Below, one piece after another: positions 18,067-28,828 of a DNA stretch of 64,000 bases. A model generated the notes under the pieces. The model was not told where the DNA came from. It worked only from the letters and a program-made list of their open reading frames with translations, and searched no databases. A program made the translations under genes and the position numbers. The DNA lies in NCBI GenBank assembly GCA_018000995.1, contig JAGNIU010000017.1, forward strand, positions 1 through 64,000, read 5' to 3'. This stretch comes from Bacteroidia bacterium. GTDB taxonomy: Bacteria > Bacteroidota > Bacteroidia > B-17B0 > Aurantibacillaceae. Positions within the stretch are counted from its first letter, which is position 1; every line of letters starts with the position of its first letter.

Positions 18067-20940
18067 TTATGCGTTTACTTCTTCTTCCATGTACGCTTCA
18101 ATTGGCGCGCATGAACAAACTAAATTCCTGTCGCCATAAGCATTATCAACACGTGCAACACTTGGCCAGAATTTATTTGCTCTTACCCATTTTAATGGGA
18201 AAGCCGCCTTTTCACGAGCGTAAGGTTTCGTCCAATTATCAGCAACAACTAACTTTGCAGTGTGTGGTGCATTTTTAATTACGTTATCCGTTTTGTCGTA
18301 TTTACCATCTATAATTTCCTGAATTTCTTTTCTGATAGAAATCATGGCATCACAAAAACGATCTAACTCTGCTTTGTTTTCACTCTCTGTTGGTTCTACC
18401 ATTAATGTATTTACAACCGGAAACGCAACAGTTGGTGCATGAAAACCATAATCCATTAAACGCTTTGCCATATCAGCAACTTCAACACCACTTGCCATTT
18501 TAAAATCATTACAATCTAAAATCATCTCGTGGGCGCATCGTCCGCTTTTTCCTGTATATAAAATTTTGTAATGGTCTTTTAAAACTTCTTTCATATAGTT
18601 AGCGTTAAGGATTGCAGTTTCTGTTGCTGCTTTTAATCCTTCTCCACCTAACATTTTTATATAACCATAAGAGATTAATAAAATTAATGCGCTTCCGTAA
18701 GGTGCTGCTGATACCGCAGAAATTCCTTGCTCACCACTTGTATTTATTATTGTGTGAGATGGTAAAAACGGAACTAATTTATCTACCACACCAATTGGGC
18801 CCATGCCGGGACCACCACCGCCATGAGGAATAGCAAATGTTTTGTGTAAGTTTAAGTGACAAACATCCGCACCAATATTACCCGGAGAAGTTAAACCAAC
18901 TTGAGCATTCATGTTCGCACCGTCCATATAAACTAAGCCGCCGTTTTCATGAATGATTTTTGTAATTTTTTTAATTCCCTCTTCATAAACACCGTGCGTA
19001 CTTGGATACGTTACCATTAAACATGATAAATTATCTTTATGTAAATCGGCTTTTTCTTTAAGGTCTTTAAGATCGATATTTCCTTTAGCATCACATTTTG
19101 TAACAACAATTGTCATACCTGCCATTGCAGCACTCGCCGGATTTGTTCCGTGTGCTGATTGAGGAATTAAGGCAACATTACGGTTAGCATTTCCGTTTGC
19201 AATATGATAAGCACGGATTACCATTAAACCAGCGTACTCACCTTGAGCACCGGAGTTAGGTTGCATACTCATTTTTGCAAAACCTGTGATGTTACTTAAA
19301 TCTTTATCTAATTCTTTAATCATTAACGTGTATCCCTTTGCTTGTTCAACAGGAACAAACGGATGCATGTTAGCCCACTCAGGCCATGTTAAAGGAAGTA
19401 ATTCAGAAGCAGCATTTAATTTCATGGTGCAAGAACCTAATGAAATCATACTGTGCACTAATGATAAATCTTTATTTTCTAAACGTTTTATGTAACGCAT
19501 CATTTCAGTTTCGCTGTGGAAACTATTGAAAGTTGGATGTGTTAAGTAAGGAGATTTACGATCAGCAAATGAACCTTTAATTTTAGAAACAAAATTCGGC
19601 TCTTTGTTTTCGCGCTTGTGATTAACTGCATTCGAGAAAATAGTTAGGATATCCAACAAATCATCAATACCAATAGTTTGATCGATGGCAATACTTACCG
19701 TTGAAGCATCAACATAACGGAAATTGATTTCGTTTTTCTCTGCTAACTCTTTTATTTTTCCGGAATTGGTTGATGAAGGTAATTTTACTGTTATGGTATC
19801 GAAGAATAATTTATTCGTAACAGTGTAACCCATTCCTTTTAATTCTTCTGCAATATAATTAGTGAAACCATGAACATGATTTGCAATTCCTTTAATTCCA
19901 TCCGGACCATGATAAACCGCATACATACTTGCCATGATTGCAAGAAGTGCTTGTGCAGTACAAATATTTGAAGTGGCTTTATCGCGTTTGATATGCTGCT
20001 CGCGAGTTTGCAACGCCATACGTAATGCTTGATTGCCTTCAGCATCTACACTCACACCAATAATACGTCCCGGAATTAATCTTTTGTAATCTTCTTTACA
20101 AGTGAAAAATGCTGCGTGTGGTCCACCATACCCTAACGGCACACCAAAGCGTTGTGAATTTCCTACTACACAATCAGCACCCCACTCGCCCGGAGGAGTT
20201 AGTAATGCTAATGCTAAAAGATCTGATGCAACAACAATTTGAATTTCTTTTGCTTTCGCATTTTGAACGAAAGCTTTGTAATCATTTACTTCTCCATTAA
20301 TATCCGGATACTGAATTAATGCACCGAAAAATGAATCATCTGCTTTAAAAGAATTTACATCACCAACAACCACTTCAATATTCATTGGAGCAGAACGTGT
20401 TTTTACAACGTCGATCGTTTGAGGGAAACAGGTATTACTAACGAAAAATTTATTCGCGCCTTGCTTTGTTTTACTTCTATTATTATGGAACATGAACACT
20501 GCTTCAGCTGCTGCAGTCGCTTCATCCAATAAAGATGCATTTGCAATTGGCATGGCTGTTAAATCCATTACCATAGTCTGGAAATTTAAAATCGCTTCTA
20601 AACGACCTTGTGCAATTTCTGCTTGGTAAGGAGTATACGCTGTGTACCAACCCGGATTTTCTAAAACGTTTCGCTGAATAACAGCGGGCATAATATTATT
20701 GTAATATCCCAATCCGATATACGAACGGAATACTTTATTTTTTTTACCTAAAGCTTTTAAGTGTTTATGATATTGAAACTCCGTCATGGCCTTTGCAACC
20801 TTTAACGGTTTTTTCAAACGGATGCCCGAGGGAACAGTTTGTTCAATTAATTCATCAACAGAAGAAACGCCAATTTTTGCAAGCATTTCTTTAACTTCAT
20901 TTTCGCGGGGGCCGTTGTGGCGTGACACAAATTTGTCCAT
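18067..20940 (-). CDS. gcvP: Glycine dehydrogenase (P protein of the glycine cleavage system)
   Basis: 957 residues, the fused full-length form. Starts MDKFVSRHNGPRENEVKEML, as is usual. Both halves are present: N-terminal GLGYYNNIMPAVIQRNVLEN and YTPYQAEIAQGRLEAILNFQ (each under 21 residues), and the C-terminal PLP-lysine region LNLHKTFAIPHGGGGPG near residue 700. It decarboxylates glycine and loads the methylamine group on the lipoyl H protein. gcvT and gcvH are not in the window. No glycine riboswitch is visible in the 120 bp upstream; a -7-like TAAATTTG lies at 20974-20967 on this strand without a good -33 partner. Confidence 0.97.
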   Translation of the reverse strand: MDKFVSRHNGPRENEVKEMLAKIGVSSVDELIEQTVPSGIRLKKPLKVAKAMTEFQYHKHLKALGKKNKVFRSYIGLGYYNNIMPAVIQRNVLENPGWYTAYTPYQAEIAQGRLEAILNFQTMVMDLTAMPIANASLLDEATAAAEAVFMFHNNRSKTKQGANKFFVSNTCFPQTIDVVKTRSAPMNIEVVVGDVNSFKADDSFFGALIQYPDINGEVNDYKAFVQNAKAKEIQIVVASDLLALALLTPPGEWGADCVVGNSQRFGVPLGYGGPHAAFFTCKEDYKRLIPGRIIGVSVDAEGNQALRMALQTREQHIKRDKATSNICTAQALLAIMASMYAVYHGPDGIKGIANHVHGFTNYIAEELKGMGYTVTNKLFFDTITVKLPSSTNSGKIKELAEKNEINFRYVDASTVSIAIDQTIGIDDLLDILTIFSNAVNHKRENKEPNFVSKIKGSFADRKSPYLTHPTFNSFHSETEMMRYIKRLENKDLSLVHSMISLGSCTMKLNAASELLPLTWPEWANMHPFVPVEQAKGYTLMIKELDKDLSNITGFAKMSMQPNSGAQGEYAGLMVIRAYHIANGNANRNVALIPQSAHGTNPASAAMAGMTIVVTKCDAKGNIDLKDLKEKADLHKDNLSCLMVTYPSTHGVYEEGIKKITKIIHENGGLVYMDGANMNAQVGLTSPGNIGADVCHLNLHKTFAIPHGGGGPGMGPIGVVDKLVPFLPSHTIINTSGEQGISAVSAAPYGSALILLISYGYIKMLGGEGLKAATETAILNANYMKEVLKDHYKILYTGKSGRCAHEMILDCNDFKMASGVEVADMAKRLMDYGFHAPTVAFPVVNTLMVEPTESENKAELDRFCDAMISIRKEIQEIIDGKYDKTDNVIKNAPHTAKLVVADNWTKPYAREKAAFPLKWVRANKFWPSVARVDNAYGDRNLVCSCAPIEAYMEEEVNA

Positions 20941-21062
20941 AGTAAAGCGGGTTTTAAAAAGAGGAACAAATTTAATAAAATTGAGGGGTTTTTCCTCGAA
21001 AAGCCAAGCTTTTTAAGAGATTTTGGGCTTAAACTATAAACAGGCTGTTAATTACTTTTCTG

Positions 21063-23633
21063 TTAACGCATTATAAGAAGCTTGTTTGTATATACCATAT
21101 TGCTTCCGTAAAGCTTAATAAAATAAAGTCCATCACTTAAATTCGGAATCTCAATTGAGTATTCTTCTACCTCACCATTGATTAAATTTGATTGAATTAA
21201 GTGCCCTGCTATGTCGTAAAGCTCAACCTTCTTGACAAACCCATCATACTTAATACTGAAATTGCTTGAGGTAGGATTTGGAAATATTGTAACCCGATTT
21301 AAAATCTTATAATCTATTTCTTTTATTCCTATGGTGGTTTGCTTAATAATATTCAATGTTGTTCCTGTTATTACTGCCGGATTACGATCAAATAAAATAT
21401 AGGCTCTGTTTGTTATTCTACTACCTAAAGGACACCCTTTATTAGGCTTTATAGAGTAAACAAATTCCCCGTGACTTCCAGGTTCGTTACTTGCACTATC
21501 CGGCAAATTAATTCCCTGATATTTAAAAATCACCCTATTTCCTGGATACCAATTCACTTTAAGATTTGAATGTTTAGAATATAAAAGCCTGAATGTTGAC
21601 ATATCTAAATAAGAACTTAACGTATCTACTATTGAAATATTTTTTGCCATATAATTCCCTTTGTTCTGAAATTGAATAGTGTAAACGAGTTCTTCCGATT
21701 CGTTAATCAGCGAATCTTTACTAACTGTTTTTTCATTAGGGTCAAATGAACTTCTTATGATTGAAACAACTGTATCACTATTGTTCGATACATCTATGTC
21801 ATTAATAAGATTCGAATACGCGAATAGCTTCACGCTACTTCCAATAGGTTGTATTGTGTCAACACTCAAATAAATCAACACAGCAATGCTACTATCAGGT
21901 TTTAGGTTTGATATTGTATAAGTTAATATACTTGGGCTAATTGAATCTGGCGCAGGATATGATGAAACAAAAGCAAAACATGAATCAATATTTAACTTCA
22001 TTACTGAATTTACATTCGTAGTTCCAATATTTTGGAAAAAAGCCAGTATTGAAATAGTATCTCCTCTAACAAATTGAGCCGAACTTAAATTTATTTTTAT
22101 GTCATTAATGTTCGGTATAAGAGTATCGAAAAAATTCAAATTAGTTATTGTATTACTTGTTGTTGATATAGTATATGTTCCGCTTGAAGGACACTCATAA
22201 TTTTTATAACCTGGCAACGTATGACTAACTGTATATGTTCCAACAGGCACACTACCATTATAGGTTCCATTTAAATTGGAAAACACATAAAAGGAATTAT
22301 TTGTGATATCGGTAAGTTTAATTACTGAGTTTTTAATTAGATAATCATTGGTGTTTTTAACACAATCCTTATTATTATCGAGTATAACTTCTGAATTCAA
22401 AACTAAAGGGTATGGATTTAACAAACTATCAAAATTCACTGCGTGTAAATTAGGACCTGTAGATCCTAAATTATCCCCATTATAAGCAATAAATGCACCG
22501 CCATAAGCATTTGCCTTAATATTAACTCCAAAAGCAAAATTATTTTGTTGAAAAGGGTAAGCCTGACTTGAAATTAAATTAAATTGATTGTCCATAAACA
22601 ATACACCTTGCGAAGTAAATATGTTATTAGAATAAATAACATAAGTAAATAATAATTTATTATCGATTGTTTCAACACCTTTACCAATTGAATAGCCTGT
22701 ATAACTAAGGGAATCGACTAAAATTCCATTTTTATTAAATCTAAGTAAATATGATTTGCTAAATTTATTAGCAGGAGGAGCCATTATTGTACTATAAACT
22801 GCGCAACTAACAATATAATTAGTGTCTGATGTACAAATAATTTCGCCAATTCCACTATCAGCATAAGGATTTGATCCATAACCCAGAACATTTTTTAAAG
22901 ATATAGACCAGTGAATATTTCCTGCTAAATCCAATTTTTCTAAAATACACTTATTATAAGGTGGATTAATAACATACAATCTATTAAATATTACTCCATC
23001 ATCCAGGGTAGGCTTAACTACCCCAATTGAAACAGCTGTGTCATTTTTGCTATAAGATTTTTGCCAAAGACAATTATTCAGATTTTGATAACGGCGTAAA
23101 CTAATCTTATAAGTATGCGAAGGTCCAGGCACACTATCCCTGCTATGATGAGTGAAAAAGCCATTTTTATTAATTGTTTCAACAACATTATACTCCCGCA
23201 TTGAAATGTGGACTTTTTCAATTTTCTTATTTATAATCAATCCATTTGGATCTATTTCTACAAGACAAAAATGATTTACACCAGTGTAAACAGTATCTAT
23301 ACCACGTGCAGCTAAAATATAATTAGAACCATTTTTGACAATTCCCGAAGAATACATTGATTTTCCGTTAGTATTATAAATAGATATATCCTTTATCAAA
23401 ACTGTATCTCCCTTATTGTCAATTTTTACCAAAGTTGTTTTAGGATGCGGAATATTAAATAATTGTGGTTGATTTAAGAGTAGAAACCCACTCGTAAAAT
23501 CATAACTTGACCCCGCAAACCTACTTTCTTGAGGAATTCTTATTCCATCAACGTAATAAGGTTTTTCCCACGCTTGCGAAAAAGTCAAACTAGATAAAAA
23601 TCCCAAAAATAAAATATATACTACCTTCTTCAT
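21063..23633 (-). CDS. Secreted T9SS type A protein with DUF7619/DUF11-like domains
   Basis: 856 residues. Signal peptide 1-19 (LTFSQ). The N-terminal 400 residues look like a beta-propeller with WxxxY-rich strands but no clear repeat. Then a prealbumin/Cna-like module (about 415-500, VILDNNKDCVKNTNDYLIKN), a DUF11-like adhesin module (about 515-620), a DUF7619-type module (about 640-760, SFDPNEKTVSKDSLINESEE ... RAYILFDRNPAVITGT), and a T9SS type A sorting domain (about 780-856, IFPNPTSSNFSIKY ... NLSDGLYFIKLYGSN). Surface-exposed or secreted, function unknown. A -7-like TAGATTTG lies at 23654-23647 on this strand, but the -33 box is poor. Confidence 0.82.
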   Translation of the reverse strand: MKKVVYILFLGFLSSLTFSQAWEKPYYVDGIRIPQESRFAGSSYDFTSGFLLLNQPQLFNIPHPKTTLVKIDNKGDTVLIKDISIYNTNGKSMYSSGIVKNGSNYILAARGIDTVYTGVNHFCLVEIDPNGLIINKKIEKVHISMREYNVVETINKNGFFTHHSRDSVPGPSHTYKISLRRYQNLNNCLWQKSYSKNDTAVSIGVVKPTLDDGVIFNRLYVINPPYNKCILEKLDLAGNIHWSISLKNVLGYGSNPYADSGIGEIICTSDTNYIVSCAVYSTIMAPPANKFSKSYLLRFNKNGILVDSLSYTGYSIGKGVETIDNKLLFTYVIYSNNIFTSQGVLFMDNQFNLISSQAYPFQQNNFAFGVNIKANAYGGAFIAYNGDNLGSTGPNLHAVNFDSLLNPYPLVLNSEVILDNNKDCVKNTNDYLIKNSVIKLTDITNNSFYVFSNLNGTYNGSVPVGTYTVSHTLPGYKNYECPSSGTYTISTTSNTITNLNFFDTLIPNINDIKINLSSAQFVRGDTISILAFFQNIGTTNVNSVMKLNIDSCFAFVSSYPAPDSISPSILTYTISNLKPDSSIAVLIYLSVDTIQPIGSSVKLFAYSNLINDIDVSNNSDTVVSIIRSSFDPNEKTVSKDSLINESEELVYTIQFQNKGNYMAKNISIVDTLSSYLDMSTFRLLYSKHSNLKVNWYPGNRVIFKYQGINLPDSASNEPGSHGEFVYSIKPNKGCPLGSRITNRAYILFDRNPAVITGTTLNIIKQTTIGIKEIDYKILNRVTIFPNPTSSNFSIKYDGFVKKVELYDIAGHLIQSNLINGEVEEYSIEIPNLSDGLYFIKLYGSNMVYTNKLLIMR

Positions 23634-23784
23634 TATTCTGTTTGTTCAAATCTATACTATATATTCAAGCGAAAATCACTATTCCTCTAGATAGTATAAT
23701 TTATCGCACAAATGGAGGTTTTAATCTCATAAGTGGTACGGAGAAACGATAATAATAGTGCCGAGAAAAAGATTCCTGTTAAAA

Positions 23785-24120
23785 CTAATTACTTTTTTCT
23801 ACGTCACTCAATTCAACCATCACACCTTTTTCACATCCGTCGCGCATTGGCATTCTTAATTTGCGGTAAGTGAACTTAATAGATAAGCCATCCACATCAA
23901 AACTTTTATCGAGAGCAGGATAAGGAACTAAAACTATACCCGGACCGGCTGCTTTTACAACCACAACAGTACCGCACATCCCATGTTTATGAGAAACGGT
24001 TCCGAGCGTTAATTGATCGTCAGCTATTGAAGGCCTTGTATTAATCGCCTCCGGTCTTTTTGCTTTACAAAACGAAAACAAAATCAGAATCGCTAAAGAA
24101 AATAGTCCTGTTCTCAGCAT
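23785..24120 (-). CDS. Small putative lipoprotein, unknown function
   Basis: 111 residues. The N-terminus MLRTGLFSLAILILFSFCKA has a lipobox-like LFSFC, so the mature protein probably begins with lipidated Cys18. The rest has the conserved-looking stretch TLGTVSHKHGMCGTVVVVK and a second cysteine in MRDGCEKG. I do not recognise a family. It starts 4 bp after the T9SS protein gene upstream, so it is its operon partner. Confidence 0.6.
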   Translation of the reverse strand: MLRTGLFSLAILILFSFCKAKRPEAINTRPSIADDQLTLGTVSHKHGMCGTVVVVKAAGPGIVLVPYPALDKSFDVDGLSIKFTYRKLRMPMRDGCEKGVMVELSDVEKSN

Positions 24121-24124
24121 AAAA

Positions 24125-25942
24125 TTAATTGATTGACACCTTCACTACTTTCTGAAATTTCTCGTTTCCTATTCTTACCAAATAAGTTCCTTTGGCAAAA
24201 CCCGAAATATCAATTGTAGTTTCAAGAGAGTTTGCAACAGGACTTACAACCTTCGCTGAAATTAATTTTCCCAAAATATCAAATACATCAACTTGTGTTT
24301 GATTGTCGTTTGGTAATCTCACCCCTTTAATATTCAAACTGTTTTCATTCTGAAACACTAATACATCAGGTTTATTATTTAATTCATTTATACCTGTAGC
24401 TAAAGGAATTTGCCAAGAAAAAATCCGTGTCTTACCACCACTCGACATATATTCTCCTGTATGCCAAAATGTAATTCCATCCGGATCCATTGATGTTTGT
24501 GAGTAATCACCGAATCGGTTAAAGCCGGTTTGAGAACTTGTTCCTGCAATGGCTGTTGTTTCGGTAAAAGTTAATTGTCCTAAGGGATCTCCTGCTAATC
24601 TACCAGTGTATCTAATAGAAGGAAAAATTGTTCCACTAGAAACTGCATAGGCAATTCCAATACTTCCGTTATCATCCATCGCCATACTTCCCATAAATCT
24701 ACTATGTAAATCAGGCGCGTAAGTTCCCGATTGATAAATACTCCATACACCTGTTGTTGTATTTTGTCTCAATTCATACCAACGTAATCCGGTTTGTTTT
24801 GTAGTTGCATTTACAATTACTGCATGATTAAGGACAACAGAATTATATCCTGTCCAACGACGATATTGTGCTCTGTAAGTAAACACACCACCAATGGCAT
24901 CAATTTTTTGAGAAGTGCCCGGTTGTGTTACATCATCATAATTTACATTAAACATTGCATTGATAGATGCTGTTGGAATAGTTTGGTCAAGAATTAAAGT
25001 TGAACTTAAAGGTGTTGTCCAATTAGCAGTTAATTTAAAAATTCGTAATTGGTCAACTCCTCCGGTTGTTGACCAAGCATCATCTTCATAACAAAAAATC
25101 GGACACGGTGTACCATAAGGCGGTAAAGTTCCATCTGCATCGGCTGGTAATGGAGAAAAGAAAAAATAATTTGGAGTTGGTGGTACAGTTAATGAAATCA
25201 TTCCTGCAGTTGGATTTCCTGTTAGCATTTTTGTACGGTCGAACACTGCAAATTTTTCTGTTCCGCCAATATTACTGGTACAATAATAACCATCGGCCCA
25301 AATAGAAAATTTAGGATAATCCGGAAAATTACCCGGAGAAGGAACGAATGTATACGTATAATATGTACCTAATGGATTTGATGAAGTTGAAATGGCAACT
25401 AAAATTTTATCTGCGCCATTAAATTGAGAAACAAACCAACGGTCGGCATACTTATCATACAATACAATAGGATCGCCCATGTTTGTACTGCCAGCCCATA
25501 AAGTATTTAATGAATAAGGACCACCTAAACTTGTTCCCGTTTTATTGTAAACATTGTACCGAACATTAACTGCTTGTACATAATGCCCGGGACCAGCAGC
25601 ACCGGATGGATCAGGAGGAGCCCCTGTGCCGGTAACGCCTTGCCAATTTACAATTGGGGGCGACATTAATTTAGACCCCATTTCATTTTGTGCAATGGGG
25701 TCGTTTATTGGCTGAGCGCTTTTATTTAGAACAGGAGATAATGGAGATGATCTTCTTCTTGGCACAATTTGTTTTTCGGAATCGTCTTTTTCTTCATCCA
25801 CCATCACAGGCATTTCGCCTAATGGTTTAGAAATTGCAAAACCATTGTTGGGTTTATAATCTACAGAAACGTTAGTTGCTTTTTGAGCTTGCAATCCGAA
25901 AGATAGAGCAAAGCTTAGGAGTGTTAAATTTAGTGCCTTCAT
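24125..25942 (-). CDS. Secreted T9SS type A protein, unknown function
   Basis: 605 residues with a signal peptide (1-19, FGLQAQ), a low-complexity region with a basic patch (IVPRRRSSPLSP, about 60-70), a central domain with GVTGTGAPPDPSGAAGPGHY and YDKYADRWFVSQFNGADKIL (a beta-propeller-like set recurring in Bacteroidota secreted proteins), and a T9SS type A sorting domain (about 525-605, ending GTYLVRIGNEKFQKVVKVSI). No catalytic motif is visible. The small lipoprotein gene follows at 4 bp. Confidence 0.78.
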   Translation of the reverse strand: MKALNLTLLSFALSFGLQAQKATNVSVDYKPNNGFAISKPLGEMPVMVDEEKDDSEKQIVPRRRSSPLSPVLNKSAQPINDPIAQNEMGSKLMSPPIVNWQGVTGTGAPPDPSGAAGPGHYVQAVNVRYNVYNKTGTSLGGPYSLNTLWAGSTNMGDPIVLYDKYADRWFVSQFNGADKILVAISTSSNPLGTYYTYTFVPSPGNFPDYPKFSIWADGYYCTSNIGGTEKFAVFDRTKMLTGNPTAGMISLTVPPTPNYFFFSPLPADADGTLPPYGTPCPIFCYEDDAWSTTGGVDQLRIFKLTANWTTPLSSTLILDQTIPTASINAMFNVNYDDVTQPGTSQKIDAIGGVFTYRAQYRRWTGYNSVVLNHAVIVNATTKQTGLRWYELRQNTTTGVWSIYQSGTYAPDLHSRFMGSMAMDDNGSIGIAYAVSSGTIFPSIRYTGRLAGDPLGQLTFTETTAIAGTSSQTGFNRFGDYSQTSMDPDGITFWHTGEYMSSGGKTRIFSWQIPLATGINELNNKPDVLVFQNENSLNIKGVRLPNDNQTQVDVFDILGKLISAKVVSPVANSLETTIDISGFAKGTYLVRIGNEKFQKVVKVSIN

Positions 25943-26027
25943 TGTAAAAATACTTATTACTAAGTAACACTTTTTTATTTAATAAATCAAATGCTTTTGG
26001 TATCTTAGTAGCTGTTTACACTACTAA

Positions 26028-26681
26028 ATGTTTAGATTTCTTCCAGTACTTATTTTTTTGATTGTTTTTAGCAATCTGCAAAGTTTTTCGCAAAAAAAAG
26101 ACACCATCATGTTAATGAATGGACAGGTTGTAGTTGAAAGAGTTGTTGATACTTCTTTCAATTCAGTTACCGTTTTTCATCCCACCAAAGTAAAAAAGAA
26201 ATTACATTATGATTTTGAAGATGTATATGGTATCTTTTATGCTGATGGAAATAAAAAATATTTTTACCAACAAGATACAGCACGTTACATGTGGTTTAGC
26301 AGAGATGAAATGTATTATTTTGTTAAAGGTGAGCAAGACGGTCGTAAAGGTTTTAAAGCCAATGGTGCAATGATTGGTGCCGGATTATTAGGATTTGTTG
26401 GTGGCGCTACCGGAAGTTTTTTTGCACCCCTTCCGCCTTACGGATTTATGGCATTAAGTGGCATTACTAAAGTACGAATCAAACACAAAACAATTTCTAA
26501 TCCTGCTTATATTGATAGTGATGCTTATATTCTAGGTTATGAAAGAAGTGCGCGTTACAAACGTAAACTTAAATCATTATTAGGAGGAACAGTTGGACTC
26601 GCTTTAGGATATGCCGTCTATTTTATCTTTAACGATTTCTACCCAACAGACTATCAAAACGGAAAATTAATTTACAAATAA
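26028..26681 (+). CDS. Secreted or membrane protein with C-terminal glycine-rich TM hairpin, unknown
   Basis: 217 residues. Signal peptide 1-21 (LQSFSQ), a small beta-rich region (MLMNGQVVVERVVDTSFNSV, resembling a Lsm/PDZ-like short sheet that describes a converted unit), then two hydrophobic glycine-rich segments (GAMIGAGLLGFVGGATGSFF and LLGGTVGLALGYAVYFIF). Similar architectures recur in Bacteroidota proteins with no assigned role. It lies 9 bp before the metalloprotease gene, which suggests co-transcription. Confidence 0.55.
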   Translation: MFRFLPVLIFLIVFSNLQSFSQKKDTIMLMNGQVVVERVVDTSFNSVTVFHPTKVKKKLHYDFEDVYGIFYADGNKKYFYQQDTARYMWFSRDEMYYFVKGEQDGRKGFKANGAMIGAGLLGFVGGATGSFFAPLPPYGFMALSGITKVRIKHKTISNPAYIDSDAYILGYERSARYKRKLKSLLGGTVGLALGYAVYFIFNDFYPTDYQNGKLIYK

Positions 26682-26690
26682 AATTAAAGT

Positions 26691-28826
26691 ATGAAAGCAA
26701 AATTTATAGTGTTATTGTTTATTGCATTGACAGGAAAGTTATTTTGTCAGCAAGCGTTTAATTGCATCGCTGATGAAATTTTTCAGCAACAGCTAAATAG
26801 TAATCCGCAATACAAACTAAATCAACAAAATTTAGAAAAAGAAACTGAGGCATTTATTAAACAGCATCAACAAAATAAAGGAGCGGCTTTACCTCCACCC
26901 TTAATTCTTCCCATAGTATTTCATGTTATTCATACAGGTGGCGCCGGAAATATTTCGGATGCACAAATTATTGATCAGGTAAATATTTTAAATAAAGAAT
27001 TCATTCGGATGCAAGCTGATACTATAAATACACCCGCGGCTTTTAAACCACTTGTTGGAAAATTAAATGTGGAGTTCCGCTTACCAACACTTGATCCTTC
27101 AGGAAATTGCACAAATGGTATCGACAGAATTTATAGCAACCTTGCTCAATGCTCTTTTACCTGGGATGATGTAAAAGCACTTTCGTATTGGCCGAACAAT
27201 AAATACATTAATATTTGGTTAATTGAAACCATGCATTACCCGGGCAATATGAGTTGCAACGGAGGAGGTTATTCTTCTTTTCCGGGCGGACCAAATAATT
27301 TAGATGGTATTGTAATGCGTAGTGATTTAATTGGAAGTATTGGAACTGCATTAACAACAAGCTGGGGAAATTGGAGAGGCCGTTACCTAATTCATGAATT
27401 GGGTCACTGGTTTAATTTACGTCACATTTGGGGTGATGCTACTTGCGGAACTGATTTTGTTACCGATACTCCTCCTGCTGTTACAAGTAATTCAGGTTGC
27501 CCGCCTTTCCCGCGCAATCCAAATAATTCGTGTGGTGCTAATTCAAATGGTGAAATGTTTACCGATTACATGGATTATACCAATGGTTCTTGTTTAAATA
27601 TGTTTAGCGCAGGACAAGCTGTACGAATGGATGCTTGTATTAATTCATCTACATCCGGAAGAAATAATTTATGGAGTACAACAAATTTAAACGCCACAGG
27701 AACTAACGACCCTTACACCTACCCCGCTAATTGCGCTGCAACGCCTGATATTTTACCTTACGGACCAATTGTTGCTTGTGCCGGTGATTCAGTTCAGTTT
27801 ACAGATAATTCTTATGGCGGCGTTGTTACATCTCGTACTTGGAATTTTTTCGGAAATCCTGCCTCAAGTTTAACAAACTCCATAGTTAAAGTAAAATATA
27901 ATACTCCCGGTGTTTATAATGTAGCGCTCACCACTTCAAATGGTCTTGCTTCAAAAACAACAACTTTCACCAATAAGGTTTATGTTTTAGCAAATACTAC
28001 TAATACAAACTATGTTGTTCCGTTTACCGATAGTTTTGAAAATGCAACTAACTATAATAATGATTGGGTGCGGGTGAATCACGATAATGATACAACGTGG
28101 AGACGATTTACCAATACTGCTTTTACCGGAAGTGCTTGCGTTGGAATAAAAAACTTTGATAACATGGCACCATTGAGAGATGAATTAATTTCTCCGGCTT
28201 ATGATTTAAGTGCACTTTCAACTGCTACATTAAATTTCCGTTTACATTTCACTACCCAAACTGCAAATGATTATGACAAATTAGAAGTATTTATGAGTAC
28301 TAATTGCGGACAAACATGGACTATCAAATACACCAGAGTAGCTTCGGTACTTAAAACAGTTACAGGAAATTTCACCACTAATCATATTCCGCCCGTAGCT
28401 TCAAGTGAATGGCGACAAGAAACTATTACTATGGCCACTAATACTTGGGGAACAAATCCGGTGCGTTTTAAATTTAAGTTTACAAGTGGTGGTGGTAATA
28501 ATATTTTTATTGATGACATCAATATTTTTGGCGCAACGGCAACCGGCATTAGTAATGAAGTTATAAATGAAAATAGTGTTAGTGTTTATCCTAACCCTGC
28601 GCAAAATAATTTAAATGTTCAGCTACAACTATTAAAAAATTCGGATGTTGAGATTAATATTAAAGATGTAACCGGAAAAACAGTTCTGAATAAAAATAAT
28701 AAATTACAAAAAGGAGAAAATAAATTACAACTAGAAACTACGCATTTAGCATCAGGATTATATTTTGTACAAATCAATACTGATGGCAATCTCATCACCA
28801 CTAAAAAAATTGTTATTTCTAAATAA
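26691..28826 (+). CDS. Secreted zinc metalloprotease, M43 (pappalysin/cytophagalysin), T9SS type A
   Basis: 711 residues. Signal peptide 1-19, short propeptide, catalytic domain with the extended zinc motif [15 protein letters not shown] (ligands His235, His239, His245; catalytic Glu236), a Cys-rich stretch ([20 protein letters not shown]) and a met-turn-like FTDYMDY. After it come a PKD domain (about 350-440), an MAM/CUB-like jelly-roll (about 445-620, [20 protein letters not shown]) and a T9SS type A sorting domain (about 625-711). It is expected to degrade protein outside the cell. The purT gene starts 2 bp after the stop, but a functional link is unlikely. Confidence 0.92.
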   Translation: MKAKFIVLLFIALTGKLFCQQAFNCIADEIFQQQLNSNPQYKLNQQNLEKETEAFIKQHQQNKGAALPPPLILPIVFHVIHTGGAGNISDAQIIDQVNILNKEFIRMQADTINTPAAFKPLVGKLNVEFRLPTLDPSGNCTNGIDRIYSNLAQCSFTWDDVKALSYWPNNKYINIWLIETMHYPGNMSCNGGGYSSFPGGPNNLDGIVMRSDLIGSIGTALTTSWGNWRGRYLIHELGHWFNLRHIWGDATCGTDFVTDTPPAVTSNSGCPPFPRNPNNSCGANSNGEMFTDYMDYTNGSCLNMFSAGQAVRMDACINSSTSGRNNLWSTTNLNATGTNDPYTYPANCAATPDILPYGPIVACAGDSVQFTDNSYGGVVTSRTWNFFGNPASSLTNSIVKVKYNTPGVYNVALTTSNGLASKTTTFTNKVYVLANTTNTNYVVPFTDSFENATNYNNDWVRVNHDNDTTWRRFTNTAFTGSACVGIKNFDNMAPLRDELISPAYDLSALSTATLNFRLHFTTQTANDYDKLEVFMSTNCGQTWTIKYTRVASVLKTVTGNFTTNHIPPVASSEWRQETITMATNTWGTNPVRFKFKFTSGGGNNIFIDDINIFGATATGISNEVINENSVSVYPNPAQNNLNVQLQLLKNSDVEINIKDVTGKTVLNKNNKLQKGENKLQLETTHLASGLYFVQINTDGNLITTKKIVISK

Positions 28827-28828
28827 TC

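Noticed and set aside
20941-21062. Possible glycine riboswitch before gcvP
   Set aside because: The 120 bp upstream hold only a short GAGG/CCTC hairpin and no glycine aptamer core.
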